A stretch of DNA of 64,000 nucleotides from JBBDMU01 sp040905685 (GTDB taxonomy: Bacteria; Bacteroidota; Rhodothermia; Balneolales; Natronogracilivirgulaceae). Numbering within the stretch: position 1 is the stretch's first letter; each line of letters opens with the position of its first letter. Location: contig JBBDRB010000100.1 in the NCBI GenBank assembly GCA_040905685.1, positions 14,963-78,962 of the forward strand, read 5' to 3'. Positions 27,519-35,349 of this stretch are shown piece after piece. A program made the translations under genes and the position numbers. A model generated the notes under the pieces. The model did no database searches, was not told the origin of the DNA, and saw only the letters and a program-made list of their open reading frames with translations.

Positions 27519-28205
27519 ATGGCACGTCGCGGCGAGATAAACTACACCATAATATTTTCAGCTGCATTCCTGCTGGTTATTATAGCCGCGATCTGGGGTT
27601 ACCTAACCCTTCTAGATCAAATGGAAGAGCCACCGCCTGCCGAAGAAACCTATGAGCTCAGCGAAGAATTCTATGGGGGACCCGACCCGGTGGCCGAAGA
27701 CCTGCTGTCCTATAGCCGGGAGGCCCTGTCCCTGATCGAAATCAATGTGCTGCTTGATGATGCATTTGAGCTCCATACCAACGAAGAAGACATTACCGCT
27801 GATGGCCGCACCGAAGTGGTGGTTATTGAGAGACATCCTTTTCATCCCACTCCTGCCCGCAGCCTGCGTGAAAACGAGTATACCCGGACCATAAAAGGAA
27901 TGATCATCTACCGGAAAGGGGAAGAGAGGCTGAAGCCTGTCTTCATTTTGACACCCGGTGCCATGCGCAACGAGCGGGGCGATATGCTGATCGAACAGAT
28001 CCGGGCCGACCATGGATATGCCATGCATAGCTATACAAATGATGATGAGGAAATGTATCCGGATCCCGTGAAGATCTTCAACGTGGTTTTACTGGATGAA
28101 CGCGGGCAGCCGGCCAGTGACGACATTACCATCTATTGGGATCCGGCTTCCGGTCTGTACCGGGCAACCAACACCTTCGGGGCCCCGGGCACATTCAGCG
28201 ATTAG
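27519..28205 (+). CDS. unrecognised membrane-anchored protein
   Basis: 228 residues. A basic N-terminus and a single helix (YTIIFSAAFLLVIIAAIWGYL, about residues 9-29) anchor it, followed by a Pro/Glu-rich linker (MEEPPPAEETYELSEEF) and an acidic globular part of about 170 residues outside the membrane. I recognise no family. The region has regular beta-rich alternation (EVVVIERHPFHPTPARSL; KGMIIYRKGEERLKPVFILTP; KIFNVVLLDERGQPASDDITIYWDP) and ends LYRATNTFGAPGTF. A 47-codon frame follows after 59 bases. The promoter region is shared divergently with the DUF4168 gene. Confidence 0.7.
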   Translation: MARRGEINYTIIFSAAFLLVIIAAIWGYLTLLDQMEEPPPAEETYELSEEFYGGPDPVAEDLLSYSREALSLIEINVLLDDAFELHTNEEDITADGRTEVVVIERHPFHPTPARSLRENEYTRTIKGMIIYRKGEERLKPVFILTPGAMRNERGDMLIEQIRADHGYAMHSYTNDDEEMYPDPVKIFNVVLLDERGQPASDDITIYWDPASGLYRATNTFGAPGTFSD

Positions 28206-28264
28206 CCGCCACAGTTAGAGTTTATATTTATGTTATATACAGCTAATCCATCACTGTTAAGACC

Positions 28265-28408
28265 ATGGCGGTAAATCAAACTGAAAAGGACGATACTTCC
28301 CTTTTTCCTGAACTGAGAGAGCACAGCAACCAAATAACGGCTATAAAGACGGAGGTCGGGGAAATCACCCGTTTCCTGTCTCCTGATCATCCGCGGTTTC
28401 CGGCATAA
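28265..28408 (+). CDS. small protein of 47 residues, unknown
   Basis: ATG at 28265 to TAA at 28408, lying in a 235-base gap between the anchored protein and the alcohol dehydrogenase. The product starts MAVNQTEKDDTSLFPELREH and ends HPRFPA; it is hydrophilic with a probable helix in the middle. Codon third positions resemble neighbouring genes only moderately, so it may be a chance frame. Confidence 0.35.
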   Translation: MAVNQTEKDDTSLFPELREHSNQITAIKTEVGEITRFLSPDHPRFPA

Positions 28409-28440
28409 TTTCTTATCCTTAATTCAATAGCTCATACAGC

Positions 28441-29655
28441 ATGCACAGTTTTGATCTTCACCTTCCTACCCGGCTTCTATTTGGAGCCGGTCATCTCAAA
28501 AATTTCTGTCATCACATCTCCGGTTCCGGGCACAGGATCTTCCTGGTCACCGGTAAAGGTTCCGTCAAAAAACTGGGCTACCTTGATCTGGTCCTCAATC
28601 AGCTCAGGCAACACAACCCGGAGATAGAGATTTTTCAGGGTATCGGATCCAATCCGGATGCGGCGGCCATTAACCGGGCCGGTGAACAGGCGCGTGATTT
28701 CGGTGCCGATGTTGTACTTGGCTTTGGCGGTGGATCGGTAATGGATGCTTCCAAATGCGTGGCCGCCCTGGCCAGGACCGGCGAAAAAGACATTTGGCCT
28801 TTTACAAAAGGCCAGCCCCGCTACGGTACCCTGACCGGAGCGCTGCCTGTGGCCGCCATTCCAACCACAGCGGCCACGGGCTCAGAGGTTACGGCCGTAG
28901 CCGTGGTCTCCAAACCCGAAGTACAGGGAAAAGCCTCCGTGGGGGCCGGTTTTCTAAAGCCTTTTATCTCCTGGCTGAACCCGGAGTTTACCACAAAACT
29001 GAATGCTCAAACAACCAGCGACGGGGCCTCAGACATCCTGAGCCATGTATTCGAAAATTACCTGCTGGGTGGCAATACATCGCCGCTGGCCGACCGCTAC
29101 AGCGAAGGCATCATTGACACGGTCATCCGGATCCTGCCTAAAGTACACCGGAATCCGGATGACCGTATGCTCCGTGGGGATATGCTGTGGGCCTCCAGTC
29201 TGGCCTTAAACGGATTTCAGCAAGCCGGAAGAAACCCTTCGCAGTTTGTCCTGCACGCCATGGAACATTCCCTGAGCGGCTTCAATCCGGCCTTGTCCCA
29301 CGGAAGAGGGCTGGCGGCCTTATATCCGGCCTACTTCCGGTGGCTGCTGGCCCATGGGCGTGCTGCCGGGCGTTTTAACCAACTGGCCGTTAAAATATTT
29401 CATTTTGAGCCTTCTGACCCGACTTTCACCAGTTTTTCGTTTATTGATCGTTTTGAAGACTGGCTCAGGGCAAACGGCCTGTACCATTCCCTGCCGGAAC
29501 TGGGCATCAACCAGGAACATTACAGGGAGATTGCAGAATATACGGTCCGCATCAACAGCGGCGGGGCCGGCCACCTCGATGCGCTGGGTCCGTTAACCAG
29601 CGATGACATCGTCGATATTTTTCAGGCCACCGAGAAGCAGGTTTCTGCAGTTTAA
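28441..29655 (+). CDS. iron-containing alcohol dehydrogenase
   Basis: 404-residue group III dehydrogenase, butanol-dehydrogenase-like, reducing aldehydes or oxidising alcohols with NAD(P)(H). Seen: LLFGAGHLKNF at the start, VLGFGGGSVMDASKCVA for the nucleotide, PTTAATGSEVTAVAVV, and the metal ligands in DGASDILSHVFENY (Asp and His), VLHAMEHSLSGF and LSHGRGLA (His and His). ATG at 28441. No microcompartment genes nearby. Physiological substrate unknown. Confidence 0.92.
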   Translation: MHSFDLHLPTRLLFGAGHLKNFCHHISGSGHRIFLVTGKGSVKKLGYLDLVLNQLRQHNPEIEIFQGIGSNPDAAAINRAGEQARDFGADVVLGFGGGSVMDASKCVAALARTGEKDIWPFTKGQPRYGTLTGALPVAAIPTTAATGSEVTAVAVVSKPEVQGKASVGAGFLKPFISWLNPEFTTKLNAQTTSDGASDILSHVFENYLLGGNTSPLADRYSEGIIDTVIRILPKVHRNPDDRMLRGDMLWASSLALNGFQQAGRNPSQFVLHAMEHSLSGFNPALSHGRGLAALYPAYFRWLLAHGRAAGRFNQLAVKIFHFEPSDPTFTSFSFIDRFEDWLRANGLYHSLPELGINQEHYREIAEYTVRINSGGAGHLDALGPLTSDDIVDIFQATEKQVSAV

Positions 29656-29665
29656 GTATCTCCCG

Positions 29666-30658
29666 TTAATCGACAAGCACATTATAATAGGAAACCCGTC
29701 TTGGCTGCGTGGACCGTAGCCTGAGGTTGAGATTGTGGTCGATCGGGTGAACAGACGGCGTCACAAGACCGGTGGTATCCTCTACAAGTTCTGTATAGGG
29801 AACGACCGCTTCAAATGGGACGATATCCTGTGACTGTGCATACTCATGAATGGGGACATCGTAGCGGACCGTGATCACAGAGGGACTAAAGCGTACTTCC
29901 CGGTCTTCGGGCATGCCCTCCGTCCGGACCTGAATGCGTGTTTCCCCTTCCGTATATTCGGCAACCGGTGCCCGGTAGACTACCTCGTTCACATCCAGTT
30001 CTATCAGTTCGGAAGGTTCCCGTAATGGGATATGATGATGAATGGTGTCACTGACATCCTCGAGCTGCACTTCTTCGGTCGGCCAGGATGCGATGTCTTC
30101 AACCAGGGATCGCGCGCCGGCAACCTCCACACTGTCGGGTATGATGCCGGGTTCCCCCACCAGATCATACTGACGGCGGAATGCAATAGACACATGGGGT
30201 TCAATGGGCACCTTCCTGGTGATTTTCTCCTCCATCGGGACATTCAGGATCGTTGGATTAACGTTCTGCACGTTTACATCCAGATACATCCCCATCGTTT
30301 CCTTAACCCGGTCGGTCAGGTTAATGGGCCCCTGGCGGGCATCCACGCGCAGGGCAGGCGGGTTGTTATAAATGCTGATCAGCTTCCACCCCTCTCCGAC
30401 CATGTTGACGGTAACCTCTTCGGGCGGCTCTTCAACCAGGGCCAGATCGTCCTGGAACCGCGCAATCTGGACGGGAAGCATCACGGTGAGATTAAAATCA
30501 CGATTCAGGTTCACCAACAGCCAAAGGCTGATCGCCAGCACATAGGCTACGATAAAAACAATGATCTTTTCCGTGCGGGGCAACGAATCGATATCATCTT
30601 TTCGTTTCAACCGCGAAATGAGCGAGGGTTTAATATTTGGAGATGGTTCCGGCATCAT
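29666..30658 (-). CDS. YbbR-domain protein (CdaR-like)
   Basis: 330 residues: a cytoplasmic basic N-terminus, one helix (KIIVFIVAYVLAISLWLLVN, about residues 29-48), then roughly four YbbR repeats outside the membrane, with turns such as PEEVTVNMVGEGWKL and GIIPDSVEVAGARSLVEDI. In Firmicutes CdaR regulates the diadenylate cyclase CdaA; in Bacteroidota YbbR proteins are usually next to a CdaA-type cyclase. No such gene is visible here: it is convergent with the alcohol dehydrogenase and follows the DciA-like gene by 34 bases. Confidence 0.82.
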   Translation of the reverse strand: MMPEPSPNIKPSLISRLKRKDDIDSLPRTEKIIVFIVAYVLAISLWLLVNLNRDFNLTVMLPVQIARFQDDLALVEEPPEEVTVNMVGEGWKLISIYNNPPALRVDARQGPINLTDRVKETMGMYLDVNVQNVNPTILNVPMEEKITRKVPIEPHVSIAFRRQYDLVGEPGIIPDSVEVAGARSLVEDIASWPTEEVQLEDVSDTIHHHIPLREPSELIELDVNEVVYRAPVAEYTEGETRIQVRTEGMPEDREVRFSPSVITVRYDVPIHEYAQSQDIVPFEAVVPYTELVEDTTGLVTPSVHPIDHNLNLRLRSTQPRRVSYYNVLVD

Positions 30659-30692
30659 TTTGATGGATTAGCGTTGGTATGGCCTGCAATGG

Positions 30693-30992
30693 CTATCCGC
30701 GAATAATTATTTCTTTAATTATCTCTTCCTTCACTTTCCGGTTTAACTGCCGGGTGAGATTGTAGCGCTGCATATGCAGTTCATGACGCCATCCGGGATT
30801 TTTTATTCTCATGACCAGTGTTGTGCCTTCAAAATGAATGTCCTCGCACTGTTCAGCAATGGCCGAACCCACCGACTCAGGCAAAAGCGATAAGATCATT
30901 CCTTTCTTTAATTCTTTCCTGTGGGGTAAATCGTCTATATATCCCTCAAGCAACGAGGAAAGTGCCTGAGGTTTTTTTCTGTAATAGCTCAC
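30693..30992 (-). CDS. DUF721 / DciA-like protein
   Basis: 99-residue protein of the DUF721 family. In many bacteria without DnaC, DciA helps load the replicative helicase DnaB. Seen: short N-terminal helix region (LSSLLEGYIDDLP), then the family core VGSAIAEQCEDIHFEGTTLVMRIKNPGWRHELHMQRYNL ending in a KEEIIKEIIIRG helix. The lone KH-like domain is the usual Bacteroidota form. Downstream is the YbbR gene; a TTATACACA (DnaA-box consensus) lies 69 bases upstream at 31061-31069. Confidence 0.8.
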   Translation of the reverse strand: MSYYRKKPQALSSLLEGYIDDLPHRKELKKGMILSLLPESVGSAIAEQCEDIHFEGTTLVMRIKNPGWRHELHMQRYNLTRQLNRKVKEEIIKEIIIRG

Positions 30993-31101
30993 GGTATATT
31001 ACCCTGGTTAACTTAACGTTGGGACAGGTCCGGCGGACACACCCATTTATATTAACCAAATTATACACAAATATCATGATTTCAGGCCCCACGGGACCCT
31101 T

Positions 31102-32685
31102 TTAATTTTCTGATATCCGGCCCATCGCCAATATGGTCTCCTCTACCTCATCACGTACGGTGGTATCGGCAAAGCGGGCTATGGCCTGATAGGTTTTATA
31201 GCGGGCCAGTACTTTCCGGACGTAATCTACCGTTTCCGTACCACGGCAATACCCATAGCGTGCCTGCCGGTAGTATTTCTGGTCCGTCAGCTTTAACAAT
31301 CCCTCGGCAACGTCATTCCAGTCGTTCGGATCTTTATTGGCATCCATGGCCAGGCGGCGGGCATCGGCAACATGGCCAACCCCGGCGTTGTATGAAGCCA
31401 ACGTAAGCGCCAGCTGGTTTTCTTCATCCAGATAGGCATAATGGGTGAGATGCTTTTTCAGATAGCGCAGTCCCTCGTCAATATTGGTTTTGGGATCCAT
31501 AAGTTTGGCTTCATCCCGGACTTCGGAAAACCGTGGTATGATCTGCATCAGTCCGACCGCGCCGGCAAAACTTATTGCATTGGGCCGGAAAGCCGATTCC
31601 TGTGCCATGACGGCCACCACCAGTTTCCAGTCCACCCCCCTTGACTCGGCTTCGGGACGAATCATATCGTCGTAGGGAGAAAGCACACCGAAATACATAA
31701 GCTCACTGACATCCTGACGATGTTCTTCTATCCGGCTCCGGCTGGAAAAATAGCGGTTCAGCAGCAACGCCATAAACCCGGATTTCCATATTTTGCCGGA
31801 TTCCTCATCATACTTAAAGTTTCCGTAAATATACTTGTCGACTTCCTTTTGCAGCTGGCCGGCACCCTTTCGGACACCCCAGCCTACCGGCAGCCCTTCC
31901 GCCAACGCAGGGCCCAGGGTCACTCCCTTCACGTACGTCTGTATGGTACTGAACTCATGATCATCAGCGACGGTTGCCTGAAACCGCCCGTTTGCCACCC
32001 CCACGACCAGGGCCTCCGTATCCATAGCCTCCGCAATCAGATCAATCTCAAATTGATGGCCCTGATCCTGCAGCTCAACCAGGGTTTCATGGTGGGCTGA
32101 ATGCTTGCGCACGCTTATGGTCATGTTGTCCAGGTCTTCGGGAAGCCTGGCCATTACAGTGCTGTCGGCGACAATAAGGTGCTGGCTGATCAGATTATAG
32201 GGTTCGGAAAAGGATACCCGCTCGTTGCGCCAAGGCGTCTTTATGAAATTTGAGGCAATGATATCTCCCTCACCCCGGTTGAGCATCTCAACAGGGTCAT
32301 CACCCGGCTGTAAAATGATGATTTCGATATTCAGGTCATGCTTGCGGGCAAAGGCTGCAAAAAATTCATACTCAAAGCCCCTGTCGAATCCGCCCTGCAG
32401 GAAGTAAGACCCTACGTTGTAATTGGTTATCAGCCGAATGGTACCACGGTCAAGGATTTCAGGAAAATCCAGGTCCACCGGTTCGTGAGCCTGCGGTATA
32501 TTCTCATGTTGCACGGGTTCCTGCTCTTCCTGCAGCATATCCAGCACATCGTAGGGTACGACATTGTTTATATCATGCTGCCTAATATCCTTGGCATCAT
32601 TCTCGGCAATGTTTACGGCCGCTAAAATAAATGCGATCACCATTATTGCCATCAATACCCTGGTGATATAGTTGTTCTTCTCCAT
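31102..32685 (-). CDS. MltF-like membrane-bound lytic transglycosylase with solute-binding domain
   Basis: 527 residues anchored by an N-terminal helix (RVLMAIMVIAFILAAVNIA). Next comes a family-3 solute-binding-protein domain (about residues 75-315: GTIRLITNYNVGSYFLQGG and GEGDIIASNFIKTP), then an SLT lytic transglycosylase domain with catalytic Glu363 in AQESAFRP, GAVGLMQIIPRF and SYNAGVGHVADAR. It would cleave peptidoglycan glycan chains in the periplasm, forming 1,6-anhydromuramic ends; in MltF the first domain binds muropeptides and controls activity. A possible structured leader lies at 32710-32772. Confidence 0.92.
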   Translation of the reverse strand: MEKNNYITRVLMAIMVIAFILAAVNIAENDAKDIRQHDINNVVPYDVLDMLQEEQEPVQHENIPQAHEPVDLDFPEILDRGTIRLITNYNVGSYFLQGGFDRGFEYEFFAAFARKHDLNIEIIILQPGDDPVEMLNRGEGDIIASNFIKTPWRNERVSFSEPYNLISQHLIVADSTVMARLPEDLDNMTISVRKHSAHHETLVELQDQGHQFEIDLIAEAMDTEALVVGVANGRFQATVADDHEFSTIQTYVKGVTLGPALAEGLPVGWGVRKGAGQLQKEVDKYIYGNFKYDEESGKIWKSGFMALLLNRYFSSRSRIEEHRQDVSELMYFGVLSPYDDMIRPEAESRGVDWKLVVAVMAQESAFRPNAISFAGAVGLMQIIPRFSEVRDEAKLMDPKTNIDEGLRYLKKHLTHYAYLDEENQLALTLASYNAGVGHVADARRLAMDANKDPNDWNDVAEGLLKLTDQKYYRQARYGYCRGTETVDYVRKVLARYKTYQAIARFADTTVRDEVEETILAMGRISEN

Positions 32686-32709
32686 GACTTCCGCTACTCC
32701 AAAATATTA

Positions 32710-32772
32710 CTATTCGAAGTCCCGTTAAGCGCGGCTAACGCTACCGCTGATGCAGAGGAACTTCGGCTATAG
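32710..32772 (-). repeat. structured 63-base element in the mltF leader
   Basis: An interrupted inverted repeat: 32710-32713, 32715-32720 and 32721-32722 pair with 32769-32772, 32760-32765 and 32757-32758. Inside, GCGG and CCGC or GTTA..TAAC can form alternative short stems. The element sits 25 bases ahead of the mltF ATG, in a 261-base AT-rich gap that otherwise shows nothing beyond an ATATGCAT..ATGCATAT palindrome near 32920. It could be an RNA leader or protein-binding site. Confidence 0.4.
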
Positions 32773-32946
32773 TTATGAATAATTTTTAACTCTCTTGCCT
32801 TTTTCTACTCCCTGGAAGGCTGTTTTCTTAGGTTGATTAAAAGATATAGATAACTAACTAACTTCTGAGTTAGAATTTATTATTTAAGATTTTATATTAT
32901 ATATAAATATATAATTAATATGCATTTATGCATATCGGACCCCGGT

Positions 32947-33843
32947 TTATTTTTTTCTTTTCCAGGTCATGAATACCCCTGTCAAAATTACGGCCACGGC
33001 AAACAGCGACAGCGGTGGCGGCACTTCCGCAAAAAAAACGACGGCAAGCAGCGAGGCGCCCACCGGCTCGGTCAGGATCAGGGTGGACAGGAAGGTCGGG
33101 GAAATGGACCGGACGGCATAGTTCATGGTCCCATGGCCGATAATCTGAGGACCCAGGGCCAGAGCCAGTCCGACGATCCAGCCTGCTTTTCCCACCGAGA
33201 GGCTGACATCGAGAAAAAGGCTGATGCCAAGGCAGGCCAAGGCCGTGAAGCCATATACCCGGAAGACATAGTTAAGCCAGTCGGATTTTTGGCGTAATCG
33301 CTGGCTTATCAGAAAATAGCCTGCAAACAGAAAGGCTGCCGACAAGGCCATTGCATTGCCCAATAAGGGGTTATCATATATGGTATTGGCAGAACTATCC
33401 GAAAAGCCAAGCAAGGCCGTACCGGCGAAGGCCGTGAATACCCCGGCCCATACCCGGCCGGAAAACCTGCGTTTCAGGATCCCCGCTTCGAATACGATCA
33501 GGATGACCGGATGACAGGTAACCAGAACGGAAACCGAAGCCACGGACGAATAGGAAAGGGCGCCGATCCATAGTATAAAATGCACTCCCAGGAACAGGCC
33601 TGCCAGGGCCGCATAGAAATTGTCTGTCAGGGAATAGGTGCTTTCAGCGTACTTATCCCTGTAAAAAAACCAAAAGGGGGCCAGCATGGTCACCGCCGAC
33701 ACGGTACGGACGGTAGCCAGGGCTATGGCATTAACCTCACTCACGGATTTAATGAGAATGGGAGCTACGGCAAATGTGGCCAGGGCCAGGATCAGCGCCA
33801 GGGTCAGGTTTGTACTGCGATGCCCCCCGGCATCGGTATTCAC
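32947..33843 (-). CDS. EamA family (drug/metabolite) transporter
   Basis: 298 residues with ten predicted helices in two EamA halves of five. Seen: PILIKSVSEVNAIALATVRT, VHFILWIGALSYSSVASVSVLVTCHPV at the end of the first half, and LGPQIIGHGTMNYAVRSISPTFLSTLILTEPVGASLLA, the typical end of the second. Inner-membrane exporter of a metabolite, not identifiable. It overlaps the upstream DUF4293 gene by 4 bases, so they are co-transcribed. Confidence 0.88.
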   Translation of the reverse strand: MNTDAGGHRSTNLTLALILALATFAVAPILIKSVSEVNAIALATVRTVSAVTMLAPFWFFYRDKYAESTYSLTDNFYAALAGLFLGVHFILWIGALSYSSVASVSVLVTCHPVILIVFEAGILKRRFSGRVWAGVFTAFAGTALLGFSDSSANTIYDNPLLGNAMALSAAFLFAGYFLISQRLRQKSDWLNYVFRVYGFTALACLGISLFLDVSLSVGKAGWIVGLALALGPQIIGHGTMNYAVRSISPTFLSTLILTEPVGASLLAVVFFAEVPPPLSLFAVAVILTGVFMTWKRKK

Positions 33844-34247
33844 CGTAACCGGTCCACTGAGCGGACCAGGTTCTCATCCTTACGGATGAAATGGATGGCT
33901 GCATACTGGCATAACAGGGCCAGAAAAAGGATGGATACGCCCAGAATCTCATCCCAAACATTGAACCCATAAGTGCCCAGGGTAAAAAAGATGGCAAAAC
34001 AGATACCTATGGCTATCACCTGGAACATCATGGCCCTTTTTACCCAGCGAATCTGATTAAGACGGTTATTATACAGCAGCATGGCATACAGCGAAAGGAT
34101 GGCTGCAAATCCAAGGGCGACTGTCAAACCGGTGCTGATCCATCCACTGGGATCGGTTAAGGCATGACCGTAAATGGGCAAAAACACAAAAGCGATATTA
34201 AGGGCAACCCCCAGCAGCAAAAAAATGGTTTGGACTCGTTGTATCAC
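33840..34247 (-). CDS. DUF4293 membrane protein
   Basis: 135 residues with four helices. The start MIQRVQTIFLLLGVALNIAFVFLP is the DUF4293 hallmark and LNQIRWVKRAMMFQ between helices 2 and 3 also fits. The family is found almost only in Bacteroidota and relatives; function unknown. Overlaps the following EamA gene by 4 bases. Confidence 0.82.
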   Translation of the reverse strand: MIQRVQTIFLLLGVALNIAFVFLPIYGHALTDPSGWISTGLTVALGFAAILSLYAMLLYNNRLNQIRWVKRAMMFQVIAIGICFAIFFTLGTYGFNVWDEILGVSILFLALLCQYAAIHFIRKDENLVRSVDRLR

Positions 34248-34388
34248 GACAGGAAAATTTGGTTAAAGGTGACCGGCAAGATAAGATTTTTTATGGGATT
34301 TAGGATTCCCGATTCATCATTTAGTATCGGTGATTATCCCGTATATTGCTGCTGCTAATATTATTTTGTTTTTTAAACCCTTTGGTAA

Positions 34389-35264
34389 TTGAATAGAAAC
34401 GTAGTTGTAGAATCCTGCCTGCTGTTTATCGTATTTGTATGGGCGCTGAACTTTTCCGTGGTCAAGTTCAGCCTGCAGGAAATTGATCCGCTGAGCTTTA
34501 ATGCCATTCGCTTTTTCTTTGCCATTGCTTTTATCTGGCTGATCGTCCGGAAGAAAAAGATCCCCATTCGTGTGCAGCAAGGCGACTGGCCGAAGTTCAT
34601 TGTTTTGGCATTCCTTGGGAACGTGATGTACCAGATGCTGTTCATATACGGGATCGATCTAACCTATTCGGCCAATGCAGCCGTCATGCTGGGAACCATA
34701 CCGGTTTGGGTTGCCCTGACCTCTCATGTGTTCTTCGAAGAAAAGCTCACCGCTTTAAAATTTGCGGGAATCATACTGGCCTTTTCCGGCGTGATCTTCA
34801 TCATGGCCGGCGGAGAATACGGCTTCTCCCTGGCGGCCGACAATGTAATGGGTGATCTGATCATTATTGCCGCGGCCATGGTGTTTGCCGTGTACACCCT
34901 GCTTTCCAAGTCCATGCTGGACCGGTACACCCCTTTGGAATTATCGACCATCATCATGACCCTGGGCGGCTTCACTCTCATCGTGATAGCCATTCCCTCT
35001 TTAAGCGTGCTTGATTATGGAGACCTATCCCTTCTTTCCCTGGCGGGGACCGTTTATAGCGGTGTTTTATCGATCGGGTTAGCCTATCTGGTATGGAATT
35101 ACGGGATCAAGCAGGTCGGGGCCGTGCGCACCTCCACGTTCCAGAATATAGTCCCTGTATTTGGCATCGCCCTGGGATTTTTATTGCTGGGCGAACAGCT
35201 AACCCTGTTACAATACTTCGGGGCCGCTTTGGTTTTGGGCGGTATCCTCCTGGCCCGTAAATAA
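34389..35264 (+). CDS. EamA family (drug/metabolite) transporter
   Basis: 291 residues, ten helices, two EamA repeats. Seen: LLFIVFVWALNFSVVKF at the start, FIYGIDLTYSANAAVMLGTIPVWVALTSHVFFEEKL, and in the second half RTSTFQNIVPVFGIALGFLLLGEQLT. The start is TTG at 34389; the gene is divergent from the DUF4293-EamA pair, with a 141-base gap, but is not a close copy of the other EamA protein. Substrate unknown. Confidence 0.88.
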   Translation: MNRNVVVESCLLFIVFVWALNFSVVKFSLQEIDPLSFNAIRFFFAIAFIWLIVRKKKIPIRVQQGDWPKFIVLAFLGNVMYQMLFIYGIDLTYSANAAVMLGTIPVWVALTSHVFFEEKLTALKFAGIILAFSGVIFIMAGGEYGFSLAADNVMGDLIIIAAAMVFAVYTLLSKSMLDRYTPLELSTIIMTLGGFTLIVIAIPSLSVLDYGDLSLLSLAGTVYSGVLSIGLAYLVWNYGIKQVGAVRTSTFQNIVPVFGIALGFLLLGEQLTLLQYFGAALVLGGILLARK

Positions 35265-35304
35265 TGTAATATTTTCTCAAAGAAGATTGCCGATCTTTCT
35301 TATC

Positions 35305-35338
35305 TTTACATATAATTATAATAATATTTATATGTAAA
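35305..35338. promoter_or_regulatory. 10-bp inverted repeat ahead of the polysaccharide operon
   Basis: Perfect arms TTTACATATA (35305-35314) and TATATGTAAA (35329-35338) with a 14-base AT spacer, ending 11 bases ahead of the Wza-like ATG. A TATCTTTA (-7/-10-like) overlaps the left arm at 35301-35308. This is the arrangement of an operator or leader hairpin; function not shown. Confidence 0.4.
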
Positions 35339-35349
35339 TTTATTAATAT

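Noticed and set aside
32740..32765. Hammerhead ribozyme or integron attC in the mltF leader
   Set aside because: CTGATG and GTTAAGC resemble core pieces, but the CTGANGA/GAAA pair and a matching R'' box are missing, so neither identity holds.
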